From Meghimatium bilineatum (Eukaryota > Mollusca > Gastropoda > Stylommatophora > Philomycidae), in NCBI GenBank assembly GCA_034231615.1, contig CM067319.1:5907501-5971500 (forward strand): 64,000 bases of DNA, given 5' to 3'. Shown here piece by piece: positions 53,222 to 63,345 of the stretch. The translations under genes and the position numbers were made by a program. Within the stretch, counting starts at the first letter, position 1. Each line of letters begins with the position of its first letter. Below the pieces are notes generated by a model. It was not told the DNA's origin. It saw nothing but the letters and a program-made list of their open reading frames with translations, and searched no databases.

Positions 53222-53525
53222 CTTTAATCCTGGCCATTGAAAAGGAATCATCATCCCCACTAGTCTCACTCTCACATGCTATATCTCTTAAATATAAATA
53301 ACCAAAATATCGGAGGATGTCTGACAAAATGGAAAGTGCCGCAGTAACCAGACAAATACTTCGTATTTACCTATATCTCTTAAGGAGTTCAAGACGTCAG
53401 CTCGATCAATTGCCCCATCGCCCTGTGTCACAATGGCGCATGACGTCAGCTGATCTACTATTTCCTTGCATCGAACACCCACATGTCCTAGCATGAAAAT
53501 AAATGAAACCACTTTCATCCTTGCT
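53222..53525 (-). mobile_element. LINE family E RNase H remnant with 79-bp insertion
   Basis: Minus-strand frames give FIFMLGHVGVRCKEIVDQLT, DGAIDRADVLNSLRD and, beyond the insertion, RDIACESETSGDDDSFSMAR then IKDQGL. 'GHVGVxxNExADxxA' is the third RNase H motif. The frame is broken by the insertion described next. Confidence 0.77.
53279..53383. mobile_element. 79-bp insertion with 13-bp target duplication
   Basis: 53292-53370 is flanked by CTATATCTCTTAA (53279-53291, 53371-53383). It contains ATCGGAGGATGTCTGACAAA and AGTGCCGCAGTAACCAGACA, the same core found at 6540, 24115 and 56280. It is a short copy of that dispersed family inserted into the LINE. Confidence 0.85.
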
Positions 53526-53830
53526 TTTCAAATGGCCCCAATCTACTGTGCATCCAATGAACTCACTGAACCCTTCTTTGTCCTGGGCGATGCGATGAGG
53601 CTTGCATTTTCCAACGACGTATTTATGTTATCTTTAATGTCGTCAGTCCATCGTCTTCTTCCTTCGCCTTTCTTCCTCCGCCAAAGTGCTTTGACCTCTG
53701 TTATTTCTCTTTCTAAACAGTTGTGTCTCTTTTTATGACCAAACAGTTGTGGTTTTTGTTTTGCTATTGTGTTTACTAACCAACACTCCGGACTCTTTAA
53801 TAGACTAATCCATTGAAAATTTCAGGCACA
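53526..53830 (-). mobile_element. LINE family B C-terminal fragment
   Basis: The minus strand encodes PECWLVNTIAKQKPQLFGHK, CLEREITEVKAL and GRRRWTDDIKDNINTSLENA, closely following 48090-48290. Confidence 0.78.
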
Positions 53831-54024
53831 ATATTCCCTTAGGTTGCCATTACTTTCGGGAAGGAACAACTGCTAATCGAACACCGTAAAGAGAACAAAT
53901 TCAATCTGGTCGAACATTTTGGAGTTAGTCCAAAAGGGCGTGGTGCATGTACTAAATGAACAGGAATCTCCAATGTTTCAATATGGAAAATAAGTTGATT
54001 GTCTGTCCCCAAGTGAGTGATGGT

Positions 54025-54745
54025 TGATCATGTTCACACTTGCTGTTAATAGTTGGTGGGAGCTTAAGTTATCGTTCCAAGATCAGATGTACTGCCGTGG
54101 TTGCATTAAGTCCACATTTGTTCAAGATTATCTTGATCTTTTTTTATTCACCGTTTTCCTTGGTCTAATTTTGGCCATATGCCCGGATATTCTGTTGTTA
54201 TATGCTCTTATTGGTATTTGGTTTGGGTTAACTTGGGGTCTTTGTTACCTCTAATATTTTATAATAGTGTGTCCTGATATAACCTAATTGGACTAGTTGA
54301 ACCTAATACCTGGACTAGTTGTCTGCTGGGTGAAAGGAGCACGCCTCTCCAAAAGAGAGACCTCCAAAAAAAAAGAGGCAAACTCATTAACTACCATTTG
54401 GTTTGAATTCATTCTCATAAGGTGACCATTTCATTCACATGTGACGATTTTCTTCTACTGCGAAGCTGTTAAAGACCATGTCTGTCACTGGTAGCAAATT
54501 ATTGGTATACAAATTGTAGATATTGTCTGTCTTTTGGTTTCCATCTTGATCTTTGAGTGAAGAAGTAATGGTGAAAGTTGGTAAGCCACTGTATTTGCTT
54601 TCTGGCACATTGTTTCTATTTCTCTGTTTAGTCTCTCATTATCGTACAAAATGCTGAATAGATATATAAATTCTTTGGTCTGTTTTACTTTTGTGTTATC
54701 ACTATTGTTATATTCATTGGAGTTGCTATTGTTGATAACTTCTGG
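54025..54745 (-). mobile_element. LINE family C remnant
   Basis: Minus-strand order is QTKEFIYLFSILYDNERLNR, TISTICIPIICYQ, then ILNKCGLNATTAVHLILERQ, and an end resembling CACTTGGGGACAGACAATCA. It has many stops and is longer toward the palm than the other family C copies. Confidence 0.75.
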
Positions 54746-54934
54746 TTTTTTTTTTTCACGTGAATTTTCATGAAATAAGTTGATAAAAATAGAAAAGACG
54801 GAAGATAACAGCCTGCAGATCATTACGCCATACCACAGTGTTGTGTAAAGAGTTCGACATATCTGCGTCTTAAAATATGTAAATAACAATTTGTTTCTCA
54901 CTTCAAGAATATCATTCTTTATACAACATTGCAT

Positions 54935-55479
54935 GGTTATAGTTTAATTAGTAGTTATTAAAAAATGTGTAGTATTTCGTATTACTAATCAACAGCCGAT
55001 ATCCGGGTTTGTTATTGTGCAAGTTTTCTCACCATTTATTAGCCACCAAGAAGAGCAGCAGACCGGTTCTATTGTAAGTAATATTTATATTTATCTGTTT
55101 GAGTGTTTGTTAATACTGCATTTCTAGCACACGAGTTATGGAAAGTTGTTTTTATGATTCTTATACAAACGCTGTTGGAGGAAATATACTTTTTATGTAT
55201 CAAAAACATTGTTTTTGCACGGTTGTTTTGTTAAAACTTAAATTTGTTATGGAATTTACTGTTAATAAGTTATATTTATTTAGACATAGTAGGTGGGGCC
55301 TAGTGTGTTACTCAAGTTATTGTTATGCGATTTTATTTGTAATTAATGGTATTGCCAATGACATCAGCTCGTAGACAAAATATAAACCAAACTAGATAAT
55401 TAAAAAGGAATGTAACTACAGTTGTATTAGTGAGTGTCTACATTACATATGATCATATCATCGCAATTTGAAGAATTCA
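54935..55479. other. Intergenic; possible 5' untranslated exon of gene 2
   Basis: A strong donor-like TTCTATT|GTAAGTAA at about 55073 could end a 5' untranslated exon of gene 2, whose first coding exon is preceded by a splice acceptor. No transcript evidence is available; the rest is unassigned. Confidence 0.25.
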
Positions 55480-55594
55480 AACTGCGTTTTAATTTAGACT
55501 TAGGCTACTGCTAGTTAAGATAATCAAAAGTCGCACTATCTGTATGATATTGCGGCTTAGCATTGATGGCCTAGGTCTAAATTAAAACGCAGTT
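55480..55594. repeat. Foldback element, 26-bp inverted arms
   Basis: Arms 55480-55505 and 55569-55594 (AACTGCGTTTTAATTTAGAC and GTCTAAATTAAAACGCAGTT at the outer ends) are complementary with one G-T wobble. The 63-nt interior shows weak further pairing. Confidence 0.85.
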
Positions 55595-55849
55595 AATATC
55601 ATTATTTTAGCAACTGATCACCGACTTGGGTGGACGTGACTGCAGAATTTGCTATTTGGACCACCAGGGTAGCTTCTACATTAATAGAATAATAGGGCTT
55701 AAGCTTACCAGTTATTTTAGACAATTGATTTTTTCCCCAGGCCTCCTGGAAACTCAACAGTCCAGCATAGCACTAACTTAGTAATTAGGATCTAATAGTT
55801 GATTAATATAATATAGAATACTACCCAGATGTTGCTGGGCCCAAAAACG

Positions 55850-56101
55850 GGAACAAATGATAGTAACAGTTTACTTTTCATGAATGTCATAAAAGGCAAC
55901 TAAGGAGGTTATGGGGTGGAGTTGACTGTCCCATCCAATATTAAGTCAAAGTGACGCAGAAGCCATGCTGAAGTGAATGTGCCATGTTGAAAGGCGCAAA
56001 TATTGCAGCAAAGTTGTTAAATCATGATACAATGAGGTTCATTTTCCAGACTACATCCTGCAAATCTGCAGGAGTTTGAGAACGAACACAGAAGAAGAAG
56101 A
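55850..56101 (+). mobile_element. GAA-tailed SINE type a, near full length
   Basis: Starts GCTGGGCCCAAAAACGGGAA, contains CATGAATGTCATAAAAGGCA and GCCATGCTGAAGTGAATGTG, and ends GAGAACGAACACAGAAGAAG. It compares well with 3148-3424 in reverse orientation. Confidence 0.85.
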
Positions 56102-56259
56102 CTTACAGTCTATATATCATTTTATTAAAATAATCATTTTCAGAATGTTGTTCTATCTCTGCTTGCCTTTGTCTTGCATCTCTTATTGTTCACAAGTTTG
56201 TCACATTCCAAAATGTTAGTATGTCATATTCCATGATGTCATAGTTAGTTGTGTGTTTT

Positions 56260-56465
56260 AGTGTTAGAATATAAATAACGCAAATATCGGAGGATGACAG
56301 ACAAAAAGGAAGTGCCGCAGTAACCATACACATAGAGGTAAATGCAAATAAAGTAAATAGGTTACTAGAAAACTATCAATATAAAATAATAAAATATAGA
56401 AAATAACAATAAAAAAAAAGAACAAATACAATTGTCAACGTGTTGGTCCAATTGGGACCTTTAAA
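56260..56465 (+). mobile_element. Dispersed repeat 'GGAGGATGTCTGACA', longest copy
   Basis: ATATAAATAACGCAAATATC, GGAGGATGACAGACAAAAAG, GTGCCGCAGTAACC, then an AT-rich tail with GAAAATAACAATAAAAAAAA and TGTTGGTCCAATTGGGACCT. It shares both ends with 6540-6745. Confidence 0.6.
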
Positions 56466-57540
56466 GACAACAAAAACAGTTAAGAACAAAAAACCATAAC
56501 GAATATAAACAAAATGGATTTCTCCTACCAGGAAATCAACAAACAGCTAAAATTTACTCCCCGTTCTTGGCAGTGCTATTTGGTGTCCCCCTTTCTTTAG
56601 TTCTGCATCTTTCATCTTTGTGTATTTAATAATTTAGACATATTGAACATATCAATATGCACTTGTTGAAATTGTATTGCACTGGATCTTTTGTATTGTG
56701 TGGGCCTAAATTCTGTGATACCATTTTTCGTGAAATCTTCATGGATGATGATTTGGACGAAGAAGATTTTAAAGGATTCAGTGTTGCAGGCTGGTGATGT
56801 AGATCAAGGTATGGGCATTAAGGGAGATGTTGATAATATTTAATAGTGATATAAATGCTGTCAGTTATGACAAGGAAACTGAGGAGCCGAATTTTCTACA
56901 GATAAGTCCATGGATTATATTGAAACTCTAAGTCCTTATGCGCGTTTTTGTTATTAAGTTATTCTCACTGTCCATGTTAGTTGTCCACAACATAACACTG
57001 ACACACACAAATAAACAACACCTCCAAACCATATCCAGCATCAACTTATCTCTGTTGTCTGCAAATTTGAAATTAATAGCTGAATAAATAAAAAAGTTAT
57101 GTAAAAAATGCAAACATATCCAGAGAAACCAGAAATAAAAATCATAAAAATTGGCCGGGTTCAAGAAGAAGTTTGCATAATTTTTCTCTGGGTTGCTACA
57201 GGTTAAAGATTGTTGTTATTTCAGTTTTAGTCATTTATTGAGGTAGACACAATCTATAAAACTGTGTCAGTTCTATGTGTGTATTTTGTGTTTGTCTAAT
57301 GTTTGGCAGATCTTAGCCATTGCTTGATGTATCTATACATTTCTTGAGGGATATGTATATATGTGTTATTTATGTGCATGTGTTTTGTACTCGACGAAGG
57401 TTCCAGTAAATGCCAAAGTGTATACATATAGATTGTTCCTGTGGCTCATTGATAAACATTTCATACTCTTCTCATAAGATATCCAATACTATTTGTGCAC
57501 GCGTTTTTGAAAGTTTAACTTGAACATGACAGACTGTCAC
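56466..57540. other. Intergenic, unassigned
   Basis: AT-rich. A minus-strand frame at 56928-57164 has no recognisable domain. A direct repeat of CTAAAACTAAGGG followed by GAGGTGTAAACA begins near 57541 and recurs at 59326. Confidence 0.4.
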
Positions 57541-57917
57541 TAAAACTAAGGGATTATGAGGTGTAAACAAGAAAACATAAACATTACAAGACATTTTCAA
57601 CATTTCGAACCGTCAGGTCTTTCTCAGGAATATATAAAACAAACAGTGAAAAACAATGTTGTTCTATTTCAATGCAGTGGTACCTTATATTGATTGTAAT
57701 ACCACACATGATGTGCCGTATTTAATACCAAATTCTTCCAATTACATCCTGGATGTAATGTTCCTGTGTCATCTTTCGGTGTCCACATCGAAAAGGTTCT
57801 TGCTAAACAACTTCAAAATGTCCCCCTTATACATTCTTAATTCACAGGCTGTCAAAGAATTTGATGCAAGTAAACCTACTCTTTTATTTCCGAAAATGCT
57901 AGAAGATCCAAGGCAGT

Positions 57918-58001
57918 CACTGTCGATATCAGTGGATGGCATCCATGGGATGTTCAAAATTTGGAACTAGCTATAGATGCCATCCACTGATATCGACACT
58001 G
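57918..58001. repeat. Hairpin with 26-bp arms, miRNA-precursor-like geometry
   Basis: Arms 57918-57943 and 57976-58001 share TGTCGATATCAGTGGATGGC as an inverted copy with one mismatch and a 32-nt loop. The size and single mismatch would suit a small-RNA precursor, but an inverted-repeat insertion is equally possible. Confidence 0.75.
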
Positions 58002-58205
58002 ATGATTGTGAATCTTGTGAAGCATGAACTGAGAATCAAGACATTGTAACTGCTTTTGTAAATTGAGATAGAGAGCCATTGAAGGACTGCATAATAATAA
58101 TTTCAAGTTCCATTCTCATACTAGAAGTAGTTATCCTAAATTTCTGATTTAATTAACATCTGTGTTACATTCTGTTTTCAAATGTTTTTCCTTTTACATT
58201 TTCAG

Positions 58206-61200
58206 AAATATTAATTCAGTTGCATTGTTATAAAGAAATATTTCTACAATACCATCAAGATGGCAGAAAAAAGTATCAAGACTGTGCATGAAATTTCTAA
58301 GACAGCAAATGAGTGCCCTGTCACAAAAGTAACTGTTTACAAAGATCGTGCAGAGGTGTGTCGTGAATTGGAAACAGTAGTACATGCAGGCATCAACGAA
58401 CTTCGCATTAAAGAGTTTGTAGCCATTGAGGAAGATTCAATAAGGTAATATTAACTTTATTGACTTATATAACGTGAATAGAGTCAGGACTTGCGCAATT
58501 AGGGTGTGTTCATACATGCTCAATATAGAATATCTTAAACATTTATGTATATGCCCATTAGATGCGAAAATGGGCATCTCAAAACACATGCAGGATGTGA
58601 TTGGGAGAATTTGGTATTAAGCATGGCAGGAATAGTACATCTGAAGGACTGAAGGAGGGATGTGTTTAACCAGCAAGCAACAAGAACTATCAATATGCAT
58701 ACACTTCAACATCTGCTGGGGAAACTAAGCACCTATGGGTATGCTCATAGTGTATCTTGTCATACATTCCTTTGTTTTAATTATTGGAACTGCAGTAAAA
58801 CTTTTATCAGTAGGGTGCGGCAGCCATAGTAGCGTATAGTGTCTAAGTCACTCGGCCGCCAACCAGTAGACCAGGGTTTAAAGTTTAGCTCATCACTAGT
58901 GGAGTGAAAAAAATAACTTCTGTGGTCTACCAGTCTCGTCATGAAAGGGGTACCAGGACTCATTCTTTTGAAATGCTACCATAACTACTTAGAGCTGAAA
59001 GTGATACTAGTATTTTACGTGCTGTGCAACAGTTAGTTTGTTCCTTTTGTGCCACAGGCGGCACATAGGGCAGAGATTTTGACTCTCCATGGGTTGCGGT
59101 CCACTGCCTGCAGTTTTAGTTGTTGTATGTTCTTGCAGCTTATTATTTCCCCTTCTTTAAGTATTTTGTTTTATTAGGGATGCTTTAGGCCTTCCTTGGT
59201 TTCTTTTACCCTCAGGTGTCCATGTAAGGGGTTGTGCAACAATACTCATGAGAAAACCTTGTATTATAACGCTGATTCATAACTTAATTACATATTAAAA
59301 ATTACCACTTGGTATTACTGGAAAACTAAAACTAAGGGTTTGTGAGGTGTAAACATGATCACATTATGACTGCTGCTCAATCTGAAAAGATGCTGCAATT
59401 TCTGCTGTATCAGGGATTGGTGGTGGTAGAGTACACACTGGCACTTCTAACACTAAGTCAGACTCATACAGAAAGATTGGATAGAATCCAGAATGAGGCA
59501 GTGCGAATCATTTTGGGGTGTACGAGAGATACATCGGCACGGGCTATGCGATACTTACTAGATTGTCCAACTGCAGATCAAAGAATACAAATCTTCAGGG
59601 TACGGAACTACCTACAAATCACCGCTGATAAAGAACCTCTACACCCTGAAATTCTCAAAGTGAAAGACAGTCGACTTAAGAGAGAAAAGTTGTGGATGGG
59701 GCACACAGAGGATATTATACAGTGTGTGTGCAGATTAGAGAATGTGCTACCTGGTGCGGAATGGAGTCGTGCGCCCTTAGATTGTTCGACAGCTTTCACA
59801 GTAATAATAACACTCAATAGAGAATGCAGGGAATAGTGTCCGACTGGTGAAGTTGGAGGTACTTGCTCTGATCGGTGAAAATTCCAGGGAAGGTGATATG
59901 ATTATATGTACAGATGGGTCGGTTGAGAGACACATCAGAAGTGCCTGTGCCTTCACGTCTCAAAGGTGGAAGGAGTCCATGAGAGAGGAAAGTGGTGCAT
60001 TCGCTCAGACGACATACAGCATGACAATGGAGATTTTGGCAGAAACCAAAACTTTGTAATGGGTCTGCTCACAGACTGTCTGCAAGCATGCCTGCATACT
60101 CAATGACTCCATGAGCATGATTGTGAAAGTTTAGGCGGGGTACATTCGGGAACAGTGACTGAATGCAGTGAAGAATACCTGTATACGTAAAGTGACTTTT
60201 ATTTTTGCGGGACATGTGGGAGTCCAGGGTAATGAGAGAGCATAGGTTGGCCGCACATGCTGCTACTACGGCTGTTGGTGGAGCGATGGATCGAGCAGAC
60301 ATTTTTAACGCCCTATGGGAAAATACACGAACAAATGACTGTATAAGTGACAATGACTCTTGTTCCATGACTAGAATAAAGGAATTTGGTTTGAAATGTG
60401 GTCACTAGAAAGGAGCGGTTTCGAGGGCAAGAAAGAATGATGGTCAATCAACTGCGAACTATGACCGTCAGTCAACATGTAATGGCGGATACACTCAAGG
60501 AGCGATCTGAGGACCTATGGACTTGTCTGGAGTGCAGTGACGATGATCCAATGACTAATCAACTTCTCCCTCTACCCTCTTCTTCCCTGTCATGCTGCTC
60601 CATCTTCGCCTCCTCTGCTATCTATTCACTATCTCTCCTTTTCTTTATTCCCTGTCATAACTATGTTTGTCTCCATGTAAGATTCATTGTACTGTGGTCT
60701 TTGGTATGTCCTGATGATGGCTTTTAAGTCAAAATGTCATGTGTCTCCGTATCTCATTGTTATGTTGTTTTATGTCTTATTTTGGTAACACTTCTATCTA
60801 TTTTTGTTTATCTTGATCTTTTTCTTTTCTCAGCTGTTCCCATCTCAGGTATTTCTTGTATTTCAATCAAAGGATATCCATGATGTAGTAGTCAAGTTGT
60901 TTGTTTTCTGCTCAACAAGTTGCAAATCTGAATCTCGCTAATTCCATCCTGTTTGTAAAGTAATTTTTTTAGATCCCTTCTGATGATTCCTTGAAGCTAT
61001 GGAGTTACGTGCTATGAGTGATACTCTCAGGAGGTAGTGTACCAATTTGTTGAGACATAGTACATATGGAGTGCCCTAGGAGAATGAAGTCAATCCTCTA
61101 TGACTTCCAACATTTTCAACTTGTATGTAACATTTATTGTTTGAACACCTGGTCTCTAGCTACGGACGTTGAGAAAAGAATCCAGGTGTTTGAAAACAAA

Positions 61201-62257
61201 TGCTATAGACATGTATTAAGACCACATTGTTTGTACATGATAGAATTTCTCTTAGTGGACCAGGGACAAAACCAGGAAATATGTTGAAAGAGCAATTAGG
61301 TTGTAGTTTGGTCCACAATGAGTTAATATATTAGCGAGTTATCTAGAGCCACTGTAAAGTCATGAAATGTGGTAAACTTCGGTGGTATAAGCACATCCCT
61401 TCATGACAAAAGATATTCTTCAAGGCACGGTGGAGGGTGGAAAACAATGAGATAGGCTGGAAATAATATCAAAGAATCAACAGGGTGCGAAGTTTCCAAA
61501 CTCCTCAGGAGAGGATAGAGATGCGGGACATCTTTGAACACTAAATGTCTCAATGTCACACCCTACATTCCTGATGGGTTATCAGTATTATTATTATAAA
61601 TGATTTCTAGGCTACAGTGTTAACATTCTGTGTACAAAATCTAGGTCTGTAAACTTAAAATATATTCACAAGGGCTGCTCCAGGAATGATTTGCACATTA
61701 TTTTGAAGCTGCCTAAATCCCTGCTTGATCCGAGCACACACAAGATTGTAGCAAAAACATTTAAATATATTATTTCTGCTGTCTCGTTCGCATGTTGAAT
61801 CAGATGTTGATATGGATTTCTTCAATAAATTGTACTGTAGTCACCAGGACAGTGAGAGTGCTGTAGAGGATTGTTTTTTATTGTACTCAGGTTACACCAA
61901 ATGTACTTAGTCCCTCTCAATGAAGCAGCATGTCGCAGAGGGTACCACTCATAGCACATAACTCCATAGCTTCTAGTGATAATCCCAAGGGATCTCTGAA
62001 AAATAAATAAAATTGTATAAACAAGATATTGTGAGTGGGATTTGAACCCATGACCTCTATAACACAAAGTGAATGACTTAACTAGTACACCAGGGTGATC
62101 TCTGATGATATAGTATATATTAAGTGTCATGTGATTCTTGACTTACAGGGTGGAAGGTAAAGGTAATGCTACCATTGCTGAGGTTAGCTACCAACAGAAG
62201 TATGTGGCAGAGGATCAGACTACCTCTACAGAGAAAGTTAAGAAACTGAAAGAAGAG
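58206..62257 (+). CDS. DUF4140/DUF4139 (mucoidy inhibitor A family, F37C4.5-like) protein, 5' part
   Basis: Two coding exons (58260-58444, 62149-62257) join in phase to give 98 codons beginning MAEKSIKTVHEISKTANECP. VTKVTVYKDRAEVCRELE, VVHAGINELRIKEFVAIEED and SIRVEGKGNATIAEVSYQQK form the DUF4140 N-terminal domain, recognised by 'V-T-x-Y-x-D-R-A-E-V-x-R' and 'D-x-D/E-S-I-R-V-x-G'. A charged TSTEKVKKLKEE, likely the start of the coiled coil between DUF4140 and DUF4139, closes exon 2. The family occurs in bacteria and many invertebrates and its biochemical function is not established. The ATG at 58260 is in a fair context and preceded by a 5' splice acceptor at 58204-58205. The gene continues past 64000. 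Confidence 0.88.
58260..58444 (+). CDS. Gene 2 coding exon 1
   Basis: The exon is 185 nt and ends ATA-AG|GTAATA. TTTTACATTTTCAG at 58192-58205 is a good acceptor, so the translated part probably sits in the second transcribed exon. It carries the DUF4140 beta-hairpin with KDRAEVCRE. Confidence 0.88.
58548..58578. repeat. Short hairpin in gene 2 intron
   Basis: ATGCCCATT and AATGGGCAT pair as a 9- to 10-bp stem around an 8-nt loop. No function is inferred. Confidence 0.5.
58795..58980 (+). mobile_element. tRNA-like SINE
   Basis: TAGCGTATAGTGTCTAAGTC (A box-like) and CAGGGTTTAAAGTTTAGC (B box-like) have tRNA spacing, followed by a body ending near CTACCATAACTACTTAGAGC. The acceptor stem is not complementary. 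Confidence 0.5.
59040..59250 (-). mobile_element. LINE family H 3' end
   Basis: The minus strand gives LTWTPEGKRNQGRPKASLIK and broken pieces equivalent to LALCAKFGT-like ends at 28240. The plus-strand end TTCCTTTTGTGCCACAGGCG parallels TTCCTCTTGTGCCAAACTTG at 28241. Confidence 0.72.
59365..60570 (+). mobile_element. LINE family E, longest copy, in gene 2 intron 1
   Basis: An open stretch 59342-59836 encodes VVEYTLALLTLSQTHTERLD, RIQNEAVRIILGCTRDTSAR, AMRYLLDCPTADQRIQIFRV and further residues of the region after the reverse transcriptase. 59847-60059 begins the RNase H domain (MIICTDGSVERHIRSACAFT), which then decays (GHVGVQGNERA, ERFRGQERMMVNQL in shifted frames). It ends at RSEDLWTCLECSDDDP (60540). 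RNase H presence and 'LDRIQNEAxRxILG' suit an I/Jockey-like group. Confidence 0.85.
60571..61055. other. Intron of gene 2, mostly unassigned
   Basis: A weak tRNA-like head (GATGTAGTAGTCAAGTTGTT, TGCAAATCTGAATCTCGC) lies at 60885-60950. The rest is pyrimidine-rich and unassigned. Confidence 0.35.
61058..61570 (+). mobile_element. LINE family D pseudogene
   Basis: NTWSLATDVEKRIQVFENKC then YRHVLR corresponds to CESWTVTADMERRLQTFEYK at 15264-15779. Later pieces (RHGGGWK, NIKESTGCEVSKLLRRG) follow in other frames. It is much more decayed than the copy at 15255. Confidence 0.75.
61571..62030. other. Intron of gene 2, unassigned
   Basis: AT-rich sequence without a recognised element. Confidence 0.4.
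62031..62105 (-). mobile_element. tRNA-like SINE head
   Basis: On the minus strand: CTGGTGTACTAGTTAAGTCA (A box-like) and GGTCATGGGTTCAAATCCCA, which contains a perfect B box GGTTCAAATCC. It shares AGAGGTCAT-x-x-GTTCAAATCC with 5500-5575. It lies 44 nt before the acceptor of gene 2 exon 2. Confidence 0.65.
62149..62257 (+). CDS. Gene 2 coding exon 2
   Basis: The exon is 109 nt, from CTTACAG|GGTGGA to GAAGAG|GTAAGA. The first base completes the arginine of S-I-R. It encodes VEGKGNATIAEVSYQQKYVA and then a charged helix, ending phase 0. Confidence 0.9.
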
Positions 62258-62292
62258 GTAAGAATGAAAATCATATTTTCTTAGACTTTTTT

Positions 62293-62446
62293 TATTGTTT
62301 TGTTCTGAAACTGCCACTGGATCTCTCTTAGCAGACAATAGTCTTACTAGATTTCCAGTAGGATGTAATCCAGAGAATGGAAATGTGTTGTTTTGCTGTT
62401 TTATTTGTGCCAATGGCCAGACACACCCATCTTCAGCTAGGGTAAC
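62293..62446 (-). mobile_element. GAA-tailed SINE type b
   Basis: Plus-strand order is TTCTGAAACTGCCACTGGAT, CTTACTAGATTTCCAGTAGG, AGAGAATGGAAATGTGTTGT and CACACCCATCTTCAGCTAG. It lies just past the donor of gene 2 exon 2. The GAA tail is lost. Confidence 0.78.
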
Positions 62447-62639
62447 TAATACATTCAGTGCTTTTACTTTTACCAATTACACTGAATGGTGGATGTGTGT
62501 AACCATATCTCTAGTAGGTCTTACGACTTTATTTTCATATATAACTGATTATCTTGCTCATTAGAATCTTAATTATTTGTAATGCTGAAATGACTTTATT
62601 TTGTGTGATACATTTTCTGCAAATATTAAACAAATAAAT

Positions 62640-63110
62640 GATGGTATCCCTTTAGCTGTGAGCAGTAGATCTTGACAGACATAGCCTTGCTGACAAAAAC
62701 ATGGGTCCACCTCAGTTGAGTAACTGAGGTGACAGCGAAGCTTGTATAAGGTTTGTTGTCTCAAAGATTTGGTTGTGTTAGGGGGTTACATGGAGACATG
62801 TTTAGTTCCCAAAGGAAGGCATTCCTGTGTAGCAATCTCTCATGGTCGCCACATCCTGCCAAAAGCTTCGCATATATTTTTGAGCCATCTATCAAAATTC
62901 TTCTGTAATATTTGTTAACTCATATGCAGTGGTGGTAGATCTAGCATTCCCCGCGTCCTGGGAGACTATCAGGAAAGAACAAAGGTGCAATGTCCACTGA
63001 CCTACATCTGTTTATAGTCCATGGGGAATATTTGATTGAAAACAAAAGAAATTGAGAGAAGACATACATGCACATGAGTGAGCAACAACAAGATATACAA
63101 CAGAAAACAT
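62640..63110 (+). mobile_element. Dispersed repeat, longest copy
   Basis: Blocks TGACAGACATAGCCTTGCTG, AACATGGGTCCACCTCAGTT, AAAGGAAGGCATTCCTGTGT and GGTGCAATGTCCACTGACCT agree in order with 22885-23380 and 29820-30180. There is no coding capacity and the class is unknown. Confidence 0.6.
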
Positions 63111-63134
63111 ATTTGATTACATTAGATTTGTTGT

Positions 63135-63345
63135 TGTCATGTGATGCATTCTTTCCAGAATGTCGTCATACTTAGGAATCTCCTAAAAACCTCACAGTCT
63201 CTAGCAAGTTGTCCCCCTTCCTTTAGTGACGTGCATGCATTCCAGAATATCTCCTGTCCATCAACGTCTTGGTCGGCCTCTACTGCCTTCTATCGCCACC
63301 TTCCAACAACGCTCTTTCCATGCCATAGTGTCTCATTACATGGCC
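63135..63345 (-). mobile_element. LINE family B 3' end
   Basis: Minus-strand coding, in broken frames, reads FGHVMRHYGMERALL then SLKEGGQLARDCEVFRRFL and a terminus equivalent to TTFWKE. The 'FGHVMRHY' codons at its upstream end are the same sequence that is tandemly amplified at 63327-64000. Confidence 0.78.

Noticed and set aside
57656..57970. Plus-strand 104-codon frame upstream of gene 2
   Set aside because: It ends inside the 26-bp hairpin and shows no domain or splice signal linking it to gene 2. It may be an old element fragment, but evidence is too thin.
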